Shown here piece after piece: positions 53,451-63,035 of a DNA stretch of 64,000 nucleotides. The stretch's first letter is position 1. Every line of letters begins with the position of its first letter. This stretch comes from Bacillus marinisedimentorum (GTDB lineage: Bacteria > Bacillota > Bacilli > Bacillales > Bacillaceae_O): contig NZ_LWBL02000016.1 of assembly GCF_001644195.2 (NCBI RefSeq), forward strand, positions 89,952-153,951. Direction: 5' to 3'. The position numbers and the translations under genes were made by a program. The notes under the pieces were generated by a model. That model was not told where the DNA came from and ran no database searches. It saw only the letters and a list, made by a program, of their open reading frames with translations.

Positions 53451-55013
53451 ATGAGAAAAGCAGGATGGTTTGGGACAATCGGATTTCTGCTCGTATTCCT
53501 GTTTGTGGCAACCGGGTGTTCCGGGGAGCAGGCAGCGACAGAAAAGGAAAGCGGTGAAGAACCGGTAACGGCAGGGGCCAAAGCGGATAAGACGACACTT
53601 GTCGCCGGCCTTGATGATGACCCGCCGCAGCTTGACCCGCATTTTTCAACAGCCGCAGTTGACCGCCAGGTGTATCACAGCATCTATGACAAACTGGTCG
53701 ATGTTGATGACCAATTGAACTTTGTGCCGCAACTTGCTGAGAAGTGGGACATATCGGAAGACGGCAAAACGTATACACTTCATCTCCAAAAGGGAGTTAC
53801 ATTCCATGACGGAACACCATTCAACGCCGAAGCGGTCAAATTCAACTTTGACCGGATGATGGATCCCGATGCAGGATCAAGCCGGACATCCGAGCTGAGC
53901 CCGGTCGAATCCGTAACGGCAGTTGATGAGCATACCGTTGAAATAAAACTGAAGGAAGCATTCAGCCCATTCCTCGCCGTATTGAGCGACAGGGCCGGAA
54001 TGATGGTCTCTCCTACAGCTGTCGAAGAAAAAGGGGAGGACTTCAAAAACTCACCGGTTGGAACAGGTCCTTTCAAATTCGTTGAACGTGTCAAACAGGA
54101 TAAAATCGTCGTTGAAAAGAACGCCGACTACTGGGGCGGCGAACCGAATTTCGAAAAAATCATTTACCGCCCGTACAGTGATGAAAACGTCCGCGTAACA
54201 AACCTGGTTTCAGGTGACGTGGACATCATCAACAAAGTTCCGCCGAAAGATGTTGAGAAACTTGAAAAGGATCCGAACATCACCCTTTCCGAAAAAGGCG
54301 CTCTCGGTTTCCAGGGACTTTACTTGAATAACAAGAGCGAACCATTCAGCAACCAGAAACTGCGTAATGCGCTTGACCTTGTCATTGACCGCGAAGCGAT
54401 TGTAAAAGTTGCCCTTCGCGACACAGCCGTCACATCAGGCGGGCCGATCGCACCTGGCACATGGGCATTTGACGAGTCCATCAAGCCGAAGGACCGCGAC
54501 ATCGAACAGGCGAAGAAGCTTATGGCTGAAGCGGGCCATCCGGACGGATTCTCCTTCACGCTGAAAATCACAGCCAAGCCGGTTGAAGAGCAGCTGGCCC
54601 AGATGATCCAGTCAATGGCTGGAGAGGCCGGCATCAAAGTTGAGGTTGAAAAAGTCGAGTTCGGCACAATGCTCGACCAGATGGATAACTTCGAATTTGA
54701 CGCTGTCCGCCTCGGCTGGAGCGGACGCACCGATCCGGACGGCAACATTCATGCACTGTATCACAGCACAGGCTACATCAACTACGGTTACAGCAACCCT
54801 GAGATGGATAAGCTCCTGGAAGATGCCCGTACAGAGACTGACCAGGAAAAGCGGAAAGAGCTTTATACGAAAGCGCAGCAGCTTGGACAGGAAGAGTCAC
54901 CGTTCATCTTCATCTACCATGAAAAAGACTACAAAGGGTTTAAGAACTATTTGCAAGGTTACCCGCACATCCCGGATACGATGATGCGATTCCACGAAGT
55001 ATCATTTAAATGA
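53451..55013 (+). CDS. Peptide ABC transporter substrate-binding lipoprotein (family 5)
   Basis: 520 residues. Signal with lipobox VATGC (Cys23), then the SBP_bac_5 fold: PQLDPHFSTAAVDRQVYHSI near the start, LAEKWDISEDGKTYTLHLQK, and LRNALDLVIDREAIV in domain II. Captures di- or oligopeptides outside the membrane for the two permeases downstream. Closest in feel to the GsiB/DppA group, so glutathione or another gamma-glutamyl peptide is a plausible ligand given the ggt-like gene in the same cluster; this is inference. The start ATG has AGGAGGGGG upstream. Confidence 0.9.
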   Translation: MRKAGWFGTIGFLLVFLFVATGCSGEQAATEKESGEEPVTAGAKADKTTLVAGLDDDPPQLDPHFSTAAVDRQVYHSIYDKLVDVDDQLNFVPQLAEKWDISEDGKTYTLHLQKGVTFHDGTPFNAEAVKFNFDRMMDPDAGSSRTSELSPVESVTAVDEHTVEIKLKEAFSPFLAVLSDRAGMMVSPTAVEEKGEDFKNSPVGTGPFKFVERVKQDKIVVEKNADYWGGEPNFEKIIYRPYSDENVRVTNLVSGDVDIINKVPPKDVEKLEKDPNITLSEKGALGFQGLYLNNKSEPFSNQKLRNALDLVIDREAIVKVALRDTAVTSGGPIAPGTWAFDESIKPKDRDIEQAKKLMAEAGHPDGFSFTLKITAKPVEEQLAQMIQSMAGEAGIKVEVEKVEFGTMLDQMDNFEFDAVRLGWSGRTDPDGNIHALYHSTGYINYGYSNPEMDKLLEDARTETDQEKRKELYTKAQQLGQEESPFIFIYHEKDYKGFKNYLQGYPHIPDTMMRFHEVSFK

Positions 55014-55171
55014 TCGAATGGATACCCAGGGCCTGGAGCATTTGCTTCCGGCCCGCTTTGTTACTTTAGGCTGCAAGACTTGGCAGCAAGGAAAACAGCG
55101 GTGCTGCAGCTCGGAGGCAGCATACCGTTCCTCTCATCAAGACGGAGACTTTTTACAGGAGGGTTGGGAAA

Positions 55172-56131
55172 ATGGGGGCATTTTTACTAAGAAGGCTTGG
55201 CTTAATGTTTGTCATCTTATTTCTTGTCAGTATCATCATCTTTTCGCTTGTCCATATCACACCGGGGGATCCGGCGGTCATCATGCTCGGCCAGGAAGCT
55301 ACCCCTGAAGCGCTTGAAGCCCTTCGCAATAAATTGGGCTTGAACGATCCGCTTTACATTCAGTACTGGAGCTGGATTTCGGGCGTAGTCGTCGGGGATT
55401 TCGGGTATTCGCTCAAAGATAACACCCCGGTCTTATCGATCATCGCGCAAAAAATCCCGGTGACGGTCCAGCTGACGATTCTTTCCTTTATTATCGCACT
55501 ATTGATTGCGATTCCAGCTGGTGTTATATCAGCTACCAAAAAAGGAACGTTCTGGGACTATCTTGGCACGACATTCGCCCTTTCAGGCGTATCAATCCCG
55601 CCGTTCTTTCTCGGGATTTTGCTCATTTTCATCTTTGCCATAAGCTTCGGCCTGCTGCCGCCTTCCGGCTATGTGGCGCCGTGGGTCGATTTCAAGAAAA
55701 GCATCATGCTGATGATTTTGCCGGCCCTGACCGTCGGTGTCAGGCTGTCGGCTGAAATTACGAGGATGCTGCGCTCGAGCATGCTTGAAGTATTGCAGGC
55801 TGACTATATCCGCACAGCATATGCAAAAGGCTTGATGGGCAAAACGGTCATCATCGGCCACGCCCTTAGAAACAGCTTGATTCCAGTCGTAACAGTGAGC
55901 GGACTGCAGCTTGCGACTTTCCTTGGCGGCGCTGTCATCACCGAAACGATTTTTGCAGTGCCGGGTCTTGGCAGGCTCGTCATTGACGCGATTTTGACGC
56001 GGGACTTCCCGGTCGTGCAAGGGGCCGTCATGTTCATGGCAGTCGCGGTTATTGTCGTTAACTTCGTCGTCGACGTGTTATATTCCGTGCTTGATCCGCG
56101 CATCAAGCTGACAGGAGGGAAGGCGGCATGA
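55172..56131 (+). CDS. Peptide ABC transporter permease (DppB/GsiC type)
   Basis: 319 residues, about six membrane helices. N-terminal FLLRRLGLMFVILFLVSIII and the EAA-loop region DYIRTAYAKGL, which contacts the ATPase. AGGAGGG precedes the ATG. Separated from the binding protein gene by 158 bases; the stop overlaps the next permease by 4 bases. Confidence 0.93.
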   Translation: MGAFLLRRLGLMFVILFLVSIIIFSLVHITPGDPAVIMLGQEATPEALEALRNKLGLNDPLYIQYWSWISGVVVGDFGYSLKDNTPVLSIIAQKIPVTVQLTILSFIIALLIAIPAGVISATKKGTFWDYLGTTFALSGVSIPPFFLGILLIFIFAISFGLLPPSGYVAPWVDFKKSIMLMILPALTVGVRLSAEITRMLRSSMLEVLQADYIRTAYAKGLMGKTVIIGHALRNSLIPVVTVSGLQLATFLGGAVITETIFAVPGLGRLVIDAILTRDFPVVQGAVMFMAVAVIVVNFVVDVLYSVLDPRIKLTGGKAA

Positions 56132-57039
56132 GTGCTGTAGAAGTAAAAACAGAACAACCACCGGTTCAGCCGCCTGTCACAAAAGGCGAAAATCCCAAAA
56201 AACGGATGTTGAAAGAAATTGCAGGCCGGTTTATGAAAAACAAACTGGCGGTTGCGGGCGGATTTTTCATCCTGCTGCTCATTTTCATGGCAATCTTTGC
56301 ACCGGTCGTTGCCCCGCAGGACCCGAGTGAGCAAAGCTATGCAGACTTCTTAACCGAGCCGACTGCCGACCACTGGTTCGGCACCGATGAACTCGGCCGC
56401 GATGTGTTGAGCAGGGTCATCTACGGAGCCCGCGTTTCTCTCCAGGCCGGCATGATTTCCGTAGGCATCGCCCTTGCCGTCGGGGTGCCGATCGGATTGT
56501 TTTCCGGCTACTACCGCGGCGTGCTTGATGAATTCATCGTGATGCGTTTTACCGATGCATTGCTTTCCTTCCCGCCGCTCGTTCTTGCGCTTTCAATGGC
56601 GGCGGTTCTCGGCGCCGGGCTGCAGAATGCGATGATCGCAATCGGAATCGTGTTTACCCCGAACATCATCCGCCTGATGCGGGCCGAAGTATTGAGCCAG
56701 CGGGAACGGGAATACGTCATGGCAGCAAAGGCGTCAGGGCTGAGTGACCGGAAAATCATTTTCCTTCATATCTTTCCGAATTGCCTGCCGCCGATTCTCG
56801 TTCAGGCGACACTCGCTGTTGCCGGCGCCATTATTGCCGAAGCGTCACTGAGTTATCTTGGCCTCGGCACCCAGCCGCCGACACCGAGCTGGGGCGCCAT
56901 GCTGTCGATGGGACAGGGATACCTGGCGGATGCGCCATGGATCGCTTTATTCCCGGGCATCTTTATTTTCATCACAGTCCTATCCATCAATCTCTTCGGC
57001 GATGGGCTCCGTGACGCGCTTGACCCGAAAATGAAATAA
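56128..57039 (+). CDS. Peptide ABC transporter permease (DppC/GsiD type)
   Basis: 303 residues. Cytoplasmic N-terminus of about 35 residues, the oligopeptide-permease N-terminal segment FMKNKLAVAGGFFILLLIFM, the block HWFGTDELGRDVLSRVIYGA typical of DppC/OppC, and the EAA loop REYVMAAKASGLSD. Starts within the upstream stop (ATGA), so coupled to the first permease. Confidence 0.93.
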   Translation: MSAVEVKTEQPPVQPPVTKGENPKKRMLKEIAGRFMKNKLAVAGGFFILLLIFMAIFAPVVAPQDPSEQSYADFLTEPTADHWFGTDELGRDVLSRVIYGARVSLQAGMISVGIALAVGVPIGLFSGYYRGVLDEFIVMRFTDALLSFPPLVLALSMAAVLGAGLQNAMIAIGIVFTPNIIRLMRAEVLSQREREYVMAAKASGLSDRKIIFLHIFPNCLPPILVQATLAVAGAIIAEASLSYLGLGTQPPTPSWGAMLSMGQGYLADAPWIALFPGIFIFITVLSINLFGDGLRDALDPKMK

Positions 57040-57051
57040 GGGGGACCGGCT

Positions 57052-57723
57052 ATGATTGAATTGAATACATTTTCACTGACGGCCCGCTGTCCGGAAACCG
57101 GCATGCTCGGTGTGGTGATTTCAACCGCGCGCCCGGCTGTCGGTTCCCTTGCCCCGTATGTAAAAGCGGGAGCCGGCGCGATTGCAACCCAGGCCCTCGT
57201 CAATCCGTTTTATGGAATTGATGGACTGAAGCTTTTAGATGAAGGAAAAAATCCCGGTGACGTCGTGAAGCATGTCACAGCAGCAGACGAAGACCGGGAA
57301 CGGCGCCAGCTGGCAATTGTCGATGCAAGCGGCAATACCGCCGCCTTCACTGGCCGGGACACCGTTCCGTGGCAGGGCCATATCGAAGGAGAACAGTTTG
57401 TCGCGGCCGGCAATATGCTGACCGGTCCTGAAACATTGGAAAAAATGGCCGAAACGTTCACTGCTTTGCAAAAAGATGAACCATTTGAAATCCGTATGCT
57501 TGAAGCGCTGAAAAGCGGACAGAACGCAGGAGGCGATAAGCGCGGCAAACAATCAGCCGCCCTCTATATCGCAGCCGAAGAGGAGTATCCATATATCGAC
57601 CTCCGTGTCGATGAACATGAAAATCCTGTCCAGGAATTGTTCCGGATCTATGAAGTATGCCGGAAGGACTTATTTCCATATACAACTAATATGCCGAAAA
57701 GAAAGCAAGGGGGTCTTGATTAA
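57052..57723 (+). CDS. DUF1028 family protein, short form
   Basis: 223 residues, no signal peptide, so cytoplasmic. DUF1028 is an Ntn-hydrolase-like family of unknown substrate. Signatures: TFSLTARCPETGMLGVVIST at the start, GAGAIATQALVNPFYGIDGL, GNMLTGPETLEKMAETF and GGDKRGKQSAALYI. It sits inside the transporter operon between the second permease and the ATPase genes, 12 bases after the permease stop and overlapping the next start by one base, so it is made with the importer. Compared with the second DUF1028 gene (63036-63923) it lacks the C-terminal extension. Its place suggests work on the imported compound; that is inference. Confidence 0.88.
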   Translation: MIELNTFSLTARCPETGMLGVVISTARPAVGSLAPYVKAGAGAIATQALVNPFYGIDGLKLLDEGKNPGDVVKHVTAADEDRERRQLAIVDASGNTAAFTGRDTVPWQGHIEGEQFVAAGNMLTGPETLEKMAETFTALQKDEPFEIRMLEALKSGQNAGGDKRGKQSAALYIAAEEEYPYIDLRVDEHENPVQELFRIYEVCRKDLFPYTTNMPKRKQGGLD

Positions 57724-58742
57724 TGGGAAAAAAATTATTGGAAGTCAACGATCTCCAGGTGTGCTTTGAAAATAAAAAGAAACAAAAAACGTGCATCGTG
57801 GAAGGTATCGGCTTCAGTGTGGAACAGGGAAAAACACTCTGCCTCGTCGGTGAATCAGGATGCGGCAAAAGCCTGACATCGCTGTCGGTCATGGGGCTGC
57901 TGCCGGATTCAGGCAAGGTGACCCGGGGCGAGATCCTGTTAAACGGGGAAAACCTGGCCGAAAAATCGAAAAAGGAAATGAGCAAAATCCGCGGCAACAA
58001 CATTTCGATGATTTTCCAGGAACCGATGACGTCACTGAATCCGGTCCACAAAGTCGGCGACCAGATCGCTGAAGCGGTCATCCGCCACCAGAATGTGAGC
58101 AAAAAAGAAGCAAAAGTGCGGGCGGTCGATGCTCTCAGAGATGTCGGGATCCCGTCACCGGAAGAGCGCTACCATGCTTATCCGCACGAACTGAGCGGCG
58201 GCATGCGCCAGCGCGTCATGATCGCGATCGCGCTGAGCTGCAACCCGGATCTGCTTATTGCCGATGAACCGACTACCGCACTTGATGTGACAATCCAGGC
58301 GCAAATTCTTGACCTGATGAAAGACTTGCAGAAAGAACGGGACATGGGCATCATCATGATCACCCATGACCTTGCCGTCGTCTCGGAAATGGCCGATGAC
58401 ATCCTCGTCATGTATGCAGGCAAAGCGGTGGAAAAGTCGACAAGTGATGCATTGTTCGAAAATCCGCTGCACCCGTACACACAGGGATTGATGCAGTGCA
58501 TTCCGGATGTCGACGGGGAACAGAAGGAGGAACTGTTCGTCATCAAAGGCACGGTTCCGTCCCCTGATAAGATGCCGGCCGGCTGCCGATTCGCAGATCG
58601 CTGCCCGTTCGCAAAAGAGATGTGCAGAAACGAAGCGCCGCCGCACGTGCAATATAACAGCGAACAAAGTGTCAGCTGCTGGAAGTATACCGAAAAATGG
58701 AAACTGGAACCGGAAACGGAGGTTGAAGCCATTGGCAGTTAG
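57723..58742 (+). CDS. Peptide ABC transporter ATP-binding protein (OppD/DppD type)
   Basis: 339 residues. Walker A GESGCGKS (43-50), signature LSGGMRQRV (about 157-165), Walker [13 protein letters not shown], and the C-terminal oligopeptide-transporter domain with cysteines [14 protein letters not shown] that binds an iron-sulfur cluster in some relatives. The start shares a base with the DUF1028 stop (TAATG) and the end overlaps the next ATPase by 11 bases. Confidence 0.95.
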   Translation: MGKKLLEVNDLQVCFENKKKQKTCIVEGIGFSVEQGKTLCLVGESGCGKSLTSLSVMGLLPDSGKVTRGEILLNGENLAEKSKKEMSKIRGNNISMIFQEPMTSLNPVHKVGDQIAEAVIRHQNVSKKEAKVRAVDALRDVGIPSPEERYHAYPHELSGGMRQRVMIAIALSCNPDLLIADEPTTALDVTIQAQILDLMKDLQKERDMGIIMITHDLAVVSEMADDILVMYAGKAVEKSTSDALFENPLHPYTQGLMQCIPDVDGEQKEELFVIKGTVPSPDKMPAGCRFADRCPFAKEMCRNEAPPHVQYNSEQSVSCWKYTEKWKLEPETEVEAIGS

Positions 58743-59724
58743 TGCGTTGAAAACAAAGCCTGATAACTTAATGGAAGTCACTGATTTGAAAAAACACTTT
58801 CCGGTTGGGAAAACCGGTTTTTTTGCTAAAGAGCAGCAGGTCGTAAAAGCGGTCGACGGTGTCAGCTTCAATTTGAAAAAAGGTGAAACGCTCGGCATCG
58901 TCGGCGAGTCAGGCTGCGGAAAGTCGACAATGGGCCGGGCCCTCCTCCGTTTGCAGGAACCGACATCGGGTAGCCTGTCTTTTGAAGGTGAAGACCTGAA
59001 CGCATATACGTCCAGGCAGCTGCGCGAAAAACGGAAAGACCTGCAAATCATTTTCCAGGATCCATATGCATCACTCAATCCAAGAATGTCTGTCGGCGCG
59101 ATGCTTTCTGAAATCGTGGAAACTCATAAAATCGTTCCGAAAAAAGAAGTTCAAAACTATGTCAATCAGCTGCTGGTCGAAGTCGGACTGACCCCTGATC
59201 ACTTCCACCGCTTCCCGCACGAGTTTTCCGGCGGCCAGCGCCAGCGCGTCGGTATTGCCCGCGCCCTGTGCGTCAACCCAAAGCTGATCGTCTGCGACGA
59301 AGCGGTATCCGCACTTGATGTGTCGGTACAATCGCAGATTCTCAACCTGCTGCAGAAGTTGAAAAAACAGCATGACCTGACGTATCTTTTCATCTCCCAT
59401 GATCTAAGTGTCGTCAAGCATATCAGCGACAGGGTCGGCGTCATGTATCTCGGAAAAATGGTGGAGCTTTCGTCAAAAAAAGACTTATATGACAACCCGC
59501 TGCATCCTTATACAAAAGCACTTTTATCTGCCATTCCGTCAACGAAAAAAGACAGCAAACGGGAGCGGATCGTCCTGCAGGGTGATGTGCCGAGCCCGCT
59601 GAGCGTGCCGAGCGGCTGCCGCTTCCATACGCGCTGCCCGCTTGCAGAGGATGTTTGCAGGCAAAAGGCGCCTGAGTTCAGGGAAGTCGGCGATGAACAT
59701 TTTGTTGCCTGCCACCTTGTGTGA
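58732..59724 (+). CDS. Peptide ABC transporter ATP-binding protein (OppF/DppF type)
   Basis: 330 residues from TTG 58732. GGAGGTTG (58718-58725) sits 6-7 nt before this TTG, while a much longer upstream reading frame overlaps the OppD gene in another frame and is spurious. Walker [10 protein letters not shown] (58-66), signature [15 protein letters not shown], Walker [13 protein letters not shown], and the C-terminal [14 protein letters not shown] block. It pairs with the upstream ATPase to power the importer. Confidence 0.93.
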   Translation: MAVSALKTKPDNLMEVTDLKKHFPVGKTGFFAKEQQVVKAVDGVSFNLKKGETLGIVGESGCGKSTMGRALLRLQEPTSGSLSFEGEDLNAYTSRQLREKRKDLQIIFQDPYASLNPRMSVGAMLSEIVETHKIVPKKEVQNYVNQLLVEVGLTPDHFHRFPHEFSGGQRQRVGIARALCVNPKLIVCDEAVSALDVSVQSQILNLLQKLKKQHDLTYLFISHDLSVVKHISDRVGVMYLGKMVELSSKKDLYDNPLHPYTKALLSAIPSTKKDSKRERIVLQGDVPSPLSVPSGCRFHTRCPLAEDVCRQKAPEFREVGDEHFVACHLV

Positions 59725-59907
59725 AAAAGAGGAAATCCTTTTGCGTTCCCAGAAGATAATTTAACAGAGACGCATTTTAATAGAAAAGGTGAGTCACAAC
59801 GGGCCAACCCGGAACCCGGTTTGTCCCCGGAAAGTGACGTGCTTTTATCAAGAGGAAGTACAAGCAGAAAAAAGATGTTAAATCTCATTGAACCAGAGGA
59901 GGAGCAA

Positions 59908-61527
59908 ATGTTGAATCACGATTATTTATCCTATCCTTATTCGTCCCAGCGCATGGCAACCTTCGCCAGGAGCGGCATGGTGGCGACATCCCAGCCGCTT
60001 GCCGCCCAGGCCGGGCTTGATATTTTGAAAAAAGGCGGCAATGCGGTTGATGCTGCAATCGCAACCGCGGCGGCCCTCACCGTCGTCGAACCGACTTCAA
60101 ACGGAATCGGCGGCGATTCTTTTGCACTCGTATGGATGAAAGAAGATGAGAAACTGTACGGATTGAATGCGAGCGGCCCGTCGCCGCAAACCATTTCCAT
60201 CGATGCTGTAAAGGAAAAGGGGCATGAAGAAATCCCGAAATACGGCTGGGTGCCTGTAACTGTACCGGGTGCGCCGGGATCATGGGCGGAGCTGTCAAAG
60301 CGCTTCGGGAAGCTGCCGCTGACAGAAGTGCTGCAGCCGGCGATCGATTACGCCGAAAACGGCTACCCGCTTTCACCGATACTCGCAAAGTACTGGAACC
60401 TGGCGTTTGACCGGTTTAAGGAACAGCTTACAGGGGAAGAATTCAAGCCATGGTTTGATACGTTTGCGCCTGGAGGAAAAGCGCCGGGCATCGGCGACAT
60501 GTGGAAATCTCCGGGCCATGCGGCAACATTAAGATCGATCGCCGAAACAAACGGGGAATCGTTTTACCGAGGCGAACTTGCCGATAAAATCGATGCGTAT
60601 TCCAAACAGCACGGCGGATTCCTTTCAAAAGAGGATCTGGCGGCTTATAAGCCGGAATGGGTCGAACCGATCAAAGCCAATTACCGCGGCTACGATGTAT
60701 GGGAAATCCCTCCGAACGGCCAGGGGCTTGTCGCGCTGATGGCGCTGAACATGCTGAAAGGGTGGGACTACACTGAAAAGGACAGCGTTGAAACGTATCA
60801 TAAACAGTTCGAAGCCATGAAGCTTGCCTTTACCGATGGCCAGCAATACATTACCGAACAGGAAAAAATGTCAGCTGCGACAGAGGGCTTGCTTTCTGAT
60901 GAATATGCGGAGCAGCGCCGCTCCCTCATCGGGGAAAAAGCGTTGACGCCTGAGCCGGGCAATCCGCCGAAGGGCGGTACCGTCTATCTTGCTGCGGCAG
61001 ACGGTGAAGGGAATATGGTATCATTTATCCAGAGTAACTATATGGGCTTCGGCTCAGGGATCGTCGTGCCGGACACCGGCATCGCCCTGCAAAACCGCGG
61101 CCATAACTTCTCGCTTGACCCTGAACATGACAACCGGCTGGAACCGGGCAAGCGCACGTACCACACGATCATTCCCGGCTTCCTGACAAAAGGAAATGAA
61201 GCGGTCGGCCCGTTCGGTGTCATGGGCGGATTCATGCAGCCGCAGGGCCATGTCCAGGTCGTCATGAACATGATCGACTTCGGGCTCAACCCGCAGGCAG
61301 CCCTTGATGCACCGCGCTGGCAATGGATGGAAGGGAAAAAAATCCTCGTTGAACCGGACTTCCCGAACGACATCGCCCAGGCGCTCGCCCGCAAAGGCCA
61401 CAAAGTCGAAGTTTCGCTCGACAAAGGCCCATTCGGCCGCGGCCAGATCATCGTGCGCGACCCCGAAACCGGCGTACTCTCCGGCGGCACCGAAAAACGG
61501 ACAGACGGATCAGTTGCAGCGTGGTAA
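59908..61527 (+). CDS. Gamma-glutamyltransferase-like protein (YwrD type)
   Basis: 539 residues, Ntn-hydrolase fold. GAGGAGGAGC precedes ATG 59908; no signal peptide, so predicted cytoplasmic like B. subtilis YwrD and unlike secreted Ggt. The large-subunit part has KKGGNAVDAAIATAAALTVV and EPTSNGIGGDSFAL; self-cleavage would expose Thr358 in PPKGGTVYLAAADGEGN. Gamma-glutamyltransferases cleave gamma-glutamyl amides such as glutathione. An intracellular version next to a peptide importer suggests degradation of imported gamma-glutamyl peptides, or acylase-type activity on amides. Substrate unproven. It lies 183 bases after the ATPase gene. Confidence 0.9.
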   Translation: MLNHDYLSYPYSSQRMATFARSGMVATSQPLAAQAGLDILKKGGNAVDAAIATAAALTVVEPTSNGIGGDSFALVWMKEDEKLYGLNASGPSPQTISIDAVKEKGHEEIPKYGWVPVTVPGAPGSWAELSKRFGKLPLTEVLQPAIDYAENGYPLSPILAKYWNLAFDRFKEQLTGEEFKPWFDTFAPGGKAPGIGDMWKSPGHAATLRSIAETNGESFYRGELADKIDAYSKQHGGFLSKEDLAAYKPEWVEPIKANYRGYDVWEIPPNGQGLVALMALNMLKGWDYTEKDSVETYHKQFEAMKLAFTDGQQYITEQEKMSAATEGLLSDEYAEQRRSLIGEKALTPEPGNPPKGGTVYLAAADGEGNMVSFIQSNYMGFGSGIVVPDTGIALQNRGHNFSLDPEHDNRLEPGKRTYHTIIPGFLTKGNEAVGPFGVMGGFMQPQGHVQVVMNMIDFGLNPQAALDAPRWQWMEGKKILVEPDFPNDIAQALARKGHKVEVSLDKGPFGRGQIIVRDPETGVLSGGTEKRTDGSVAAW

Positions 61528-61531
61528 ATAC

Positions 61532-61583
61532 AGGTGACAGGTACCTGTCGATGTATGTCGACATTCGACAAGTGACAGGCACC
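61532..61583. repeat. Short inverted-repeat element between the ggt-like gene and chrA
   Basis: GGTGACAGGTACCTGTCGA ... TCGACAAGTGACAGGCACC with inner TGTCGATGT / ACATTCGACA. Small palindromes carrying GTGACAGG/CCTGTCAC are common in Bacillaceae spacers, as far as I recall. No T run. Confidence 0.5.
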
Positions 61584-61606
61584 ACCCGAAAAAAGGATTG
61601 GATTGT

Positions 61607-62197
61607 ATGAAACAGTTGAATTTATTCATGGCGTTTTTCCGCGTGGGGATGCTCGGTTATGGCGGCGGGCCTTCATCGATTCCGCTCGTGCATAAAGAGG
61701 TCGTGGAAAAGTACAAGTGGATGACCGATGAGGAGTTTGGTGACCTGCTGGCGCTCGCCAATACATTGCCGGGACCGATCGCGACAAAAATGGCCGGCTA
61801 TATCGGGTACCGTGTCTCCGGCATTATGGGGATGATTAACGCTGTTCTGGCGACCATTTTCCCGACGATTGTGCTCATGATTGTGCTGCTGAGCTCGCTC
61901 CGCGCGTTTAAGGACCAGCCGTGGGTGGCAGGCATGACGGAAGCGGTCATGCCTGTTGTCGGCGTCATGCTCGCTGTTCTGACCTGGCAATTTTTACAGA
62001 AGGCGCAGACCGGCCTCGGCTGGGCAAAGACATTGCTTCTTGGTGCGGCAAGTGTCGTCCTGCTTGAATTTCTCGGTATCCATCCCGGAATATTAATCGC
62101 CATTTTACTGATTTACGCACTGGTGAAACCGGTCAAAGAAGCCGGTAAGACGAACAAAGAGCAGACAGCTGCGGCGGAAGGGAGGAAGATGTCTTGA
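61607..62197 (+). CDS. Chromate transporter family protein, half-size, first copy
   Basis: 196 residues, about six membrane helices. N-terminal ChrA signature FRVGMLGYGGGPSSIPLVHK and LANTLPGPIATKMAGYIGY. This is the short-chain ChrA form, one of two tandem halves that act as a pair. Known members export chromate, but many have other or unknown anion substrates. ATG 61607 is preferred with AAGGA upstream; a TTG 9 bases earlier is possible. It overlaps the second half by 4 bases. Equivalent pair in B. subtilis: ywrA-ywrB. Confidence 0.88.
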   Translation: MKQLNLFMAFFRVGMLGYGGGPSSIPLVHKEVVEKYKWMTDEEFGDLLALANTLPGPIATKMAGYIGYRVSGIMGMINAVLATIFPTIVLMIVLLSSLRAFKDQPWVAGMTEAVMPVVGVMLAVLTWQFLQKAQTGLGWAKTLLLGAASVVLLEFLGIHPGILIAILLIYALVKPVKEAGKTNKEQTAAAEGRKMS

Positions 62198-62724
62198 TTT
62201 ACTGGGAGATTTTTCTCGCCTTTTTCATTCCGGGCATTCTCGGGTACGGCGGCGGTCCGGCATCAATTCCGCTCGTCCAGAACGAAGTGGTCGGTAATTA
62301 CGGCTGGATGACGGTGGCCGAATTCAGTGAAGTGCTGGCCCTCGGCAATGCGCTGCCGGGACCGATCGCAACAAAGATGGCCGGCTACATCGGCTATCAG
62401 CAAGGCGGCATCCTCGGTTCGGCTGTCGGTATTTTTGCGACCGTTGCCCCGTCTCTCATTCTGATGATTGCGCTATTGGGTCTTCTTTATAAGTTCAAAG
62501 ATTCACCGAAGGTTAAAAACATGACGATGCTGATCCGCCCGACAATTGCGGTTCTGCTCGGCGTGATGGCATACGAATTTTTCTTCAACTCATATGAAGC
62601 AAGCGGCACGCTTCAGCTCGTCCTGATCGCTGCGGCAAGCTTTTTGCTGCTTGAGAAATTCAAGGTGCACCCGGCATTTGTCATTGTCGGCGCACTCGGG
62701 TATGGCGCGATCTTCCTGGCGTGA
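62194..62724 (+). CDS. Chromate transporter family protein, half-size, second copy
   Basis: 176 residues. Same domain as the previous gene: FIPGILGYGGGPASIPLVQN and LGNALPGPIATKMAGYIGYQ. TTG start overlapping the upstream stop (TTGA) with GGAGGA 7 nt before it. The two halves are homologous to each other and presumably insert in opposite orientation to form one transporter. A strong terminator follows. Confidence 0.88.
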   Translation: MIYWEIFLAFFIPGILGYGGGPASIPLVQNEVVGNYGWMTVAEFSEVLALGNALPGPIATKMAGYIGYQQGGILGSAVGIFATVAPSLILMIALLGLLYKFKDSPKVKNMTMLIRPTIAVLLGVMAYEFFFNSYEASGTLQLVLIAAASFLLLEKFKVHPAFVIVGALGYGAIFLA

Positions 62725-62756
62725 TTGGAACAGCGCTTCCCGCAAAACTAAATCGG

Positions 62757-62806
62757 AAAAAAAGCAGAGGAAACGGGAGGCGTGATTCCCGGCCTCTGCT
62801 TTTTTA
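62757..62806 (+). terminator. Terminator after the ChrA pair
   Basis: AAAAAGCAGAGG / CCTCTGCTTTTT stem with an inner GGGA/TCCC pairing, then T run. Symmetric A and T runs make it able to work in both directions. Confidence 0.85.
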
Positions 62807-63019
62807 GCTGTTAAAACAGCGGTTTTTTGATAAAAAGATGCGCTGGCATTACCCGGCTGATGACATAATCCTTGCCTCCTCAGAAGGAAGGGACGTACGG
62901 ACCCAGCCATGCGGGCACCTTGCGCTTCTGGTTTGTGCCTGATTGGGAATGGCCGATCCTTGCAGGAAAAAACAGGAGGGAAGCGAATACCTTCTATATA
63001 AGTAGTGCGGAAATCAGAT
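62807..63019. other. Spacer before the second DUF1028 gene
   Basis: About 210 bases. I see no clear promoter, repeat or RNA element, although the terminator before it means that the next gene needs its own promoter. Confidence 0.45.
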
Positions 63020-63035
63020 GGAGGGAGAGGAAACA

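Noticed and set aside
58507..58731. Longer N-terminus for the OppF-type ATPase
   Set aside because: It would overlap 236 bases of the OppD-type gene in another frame with basic, low-complexity sequence; the TTG at 58732 has a good ribosome binding site.
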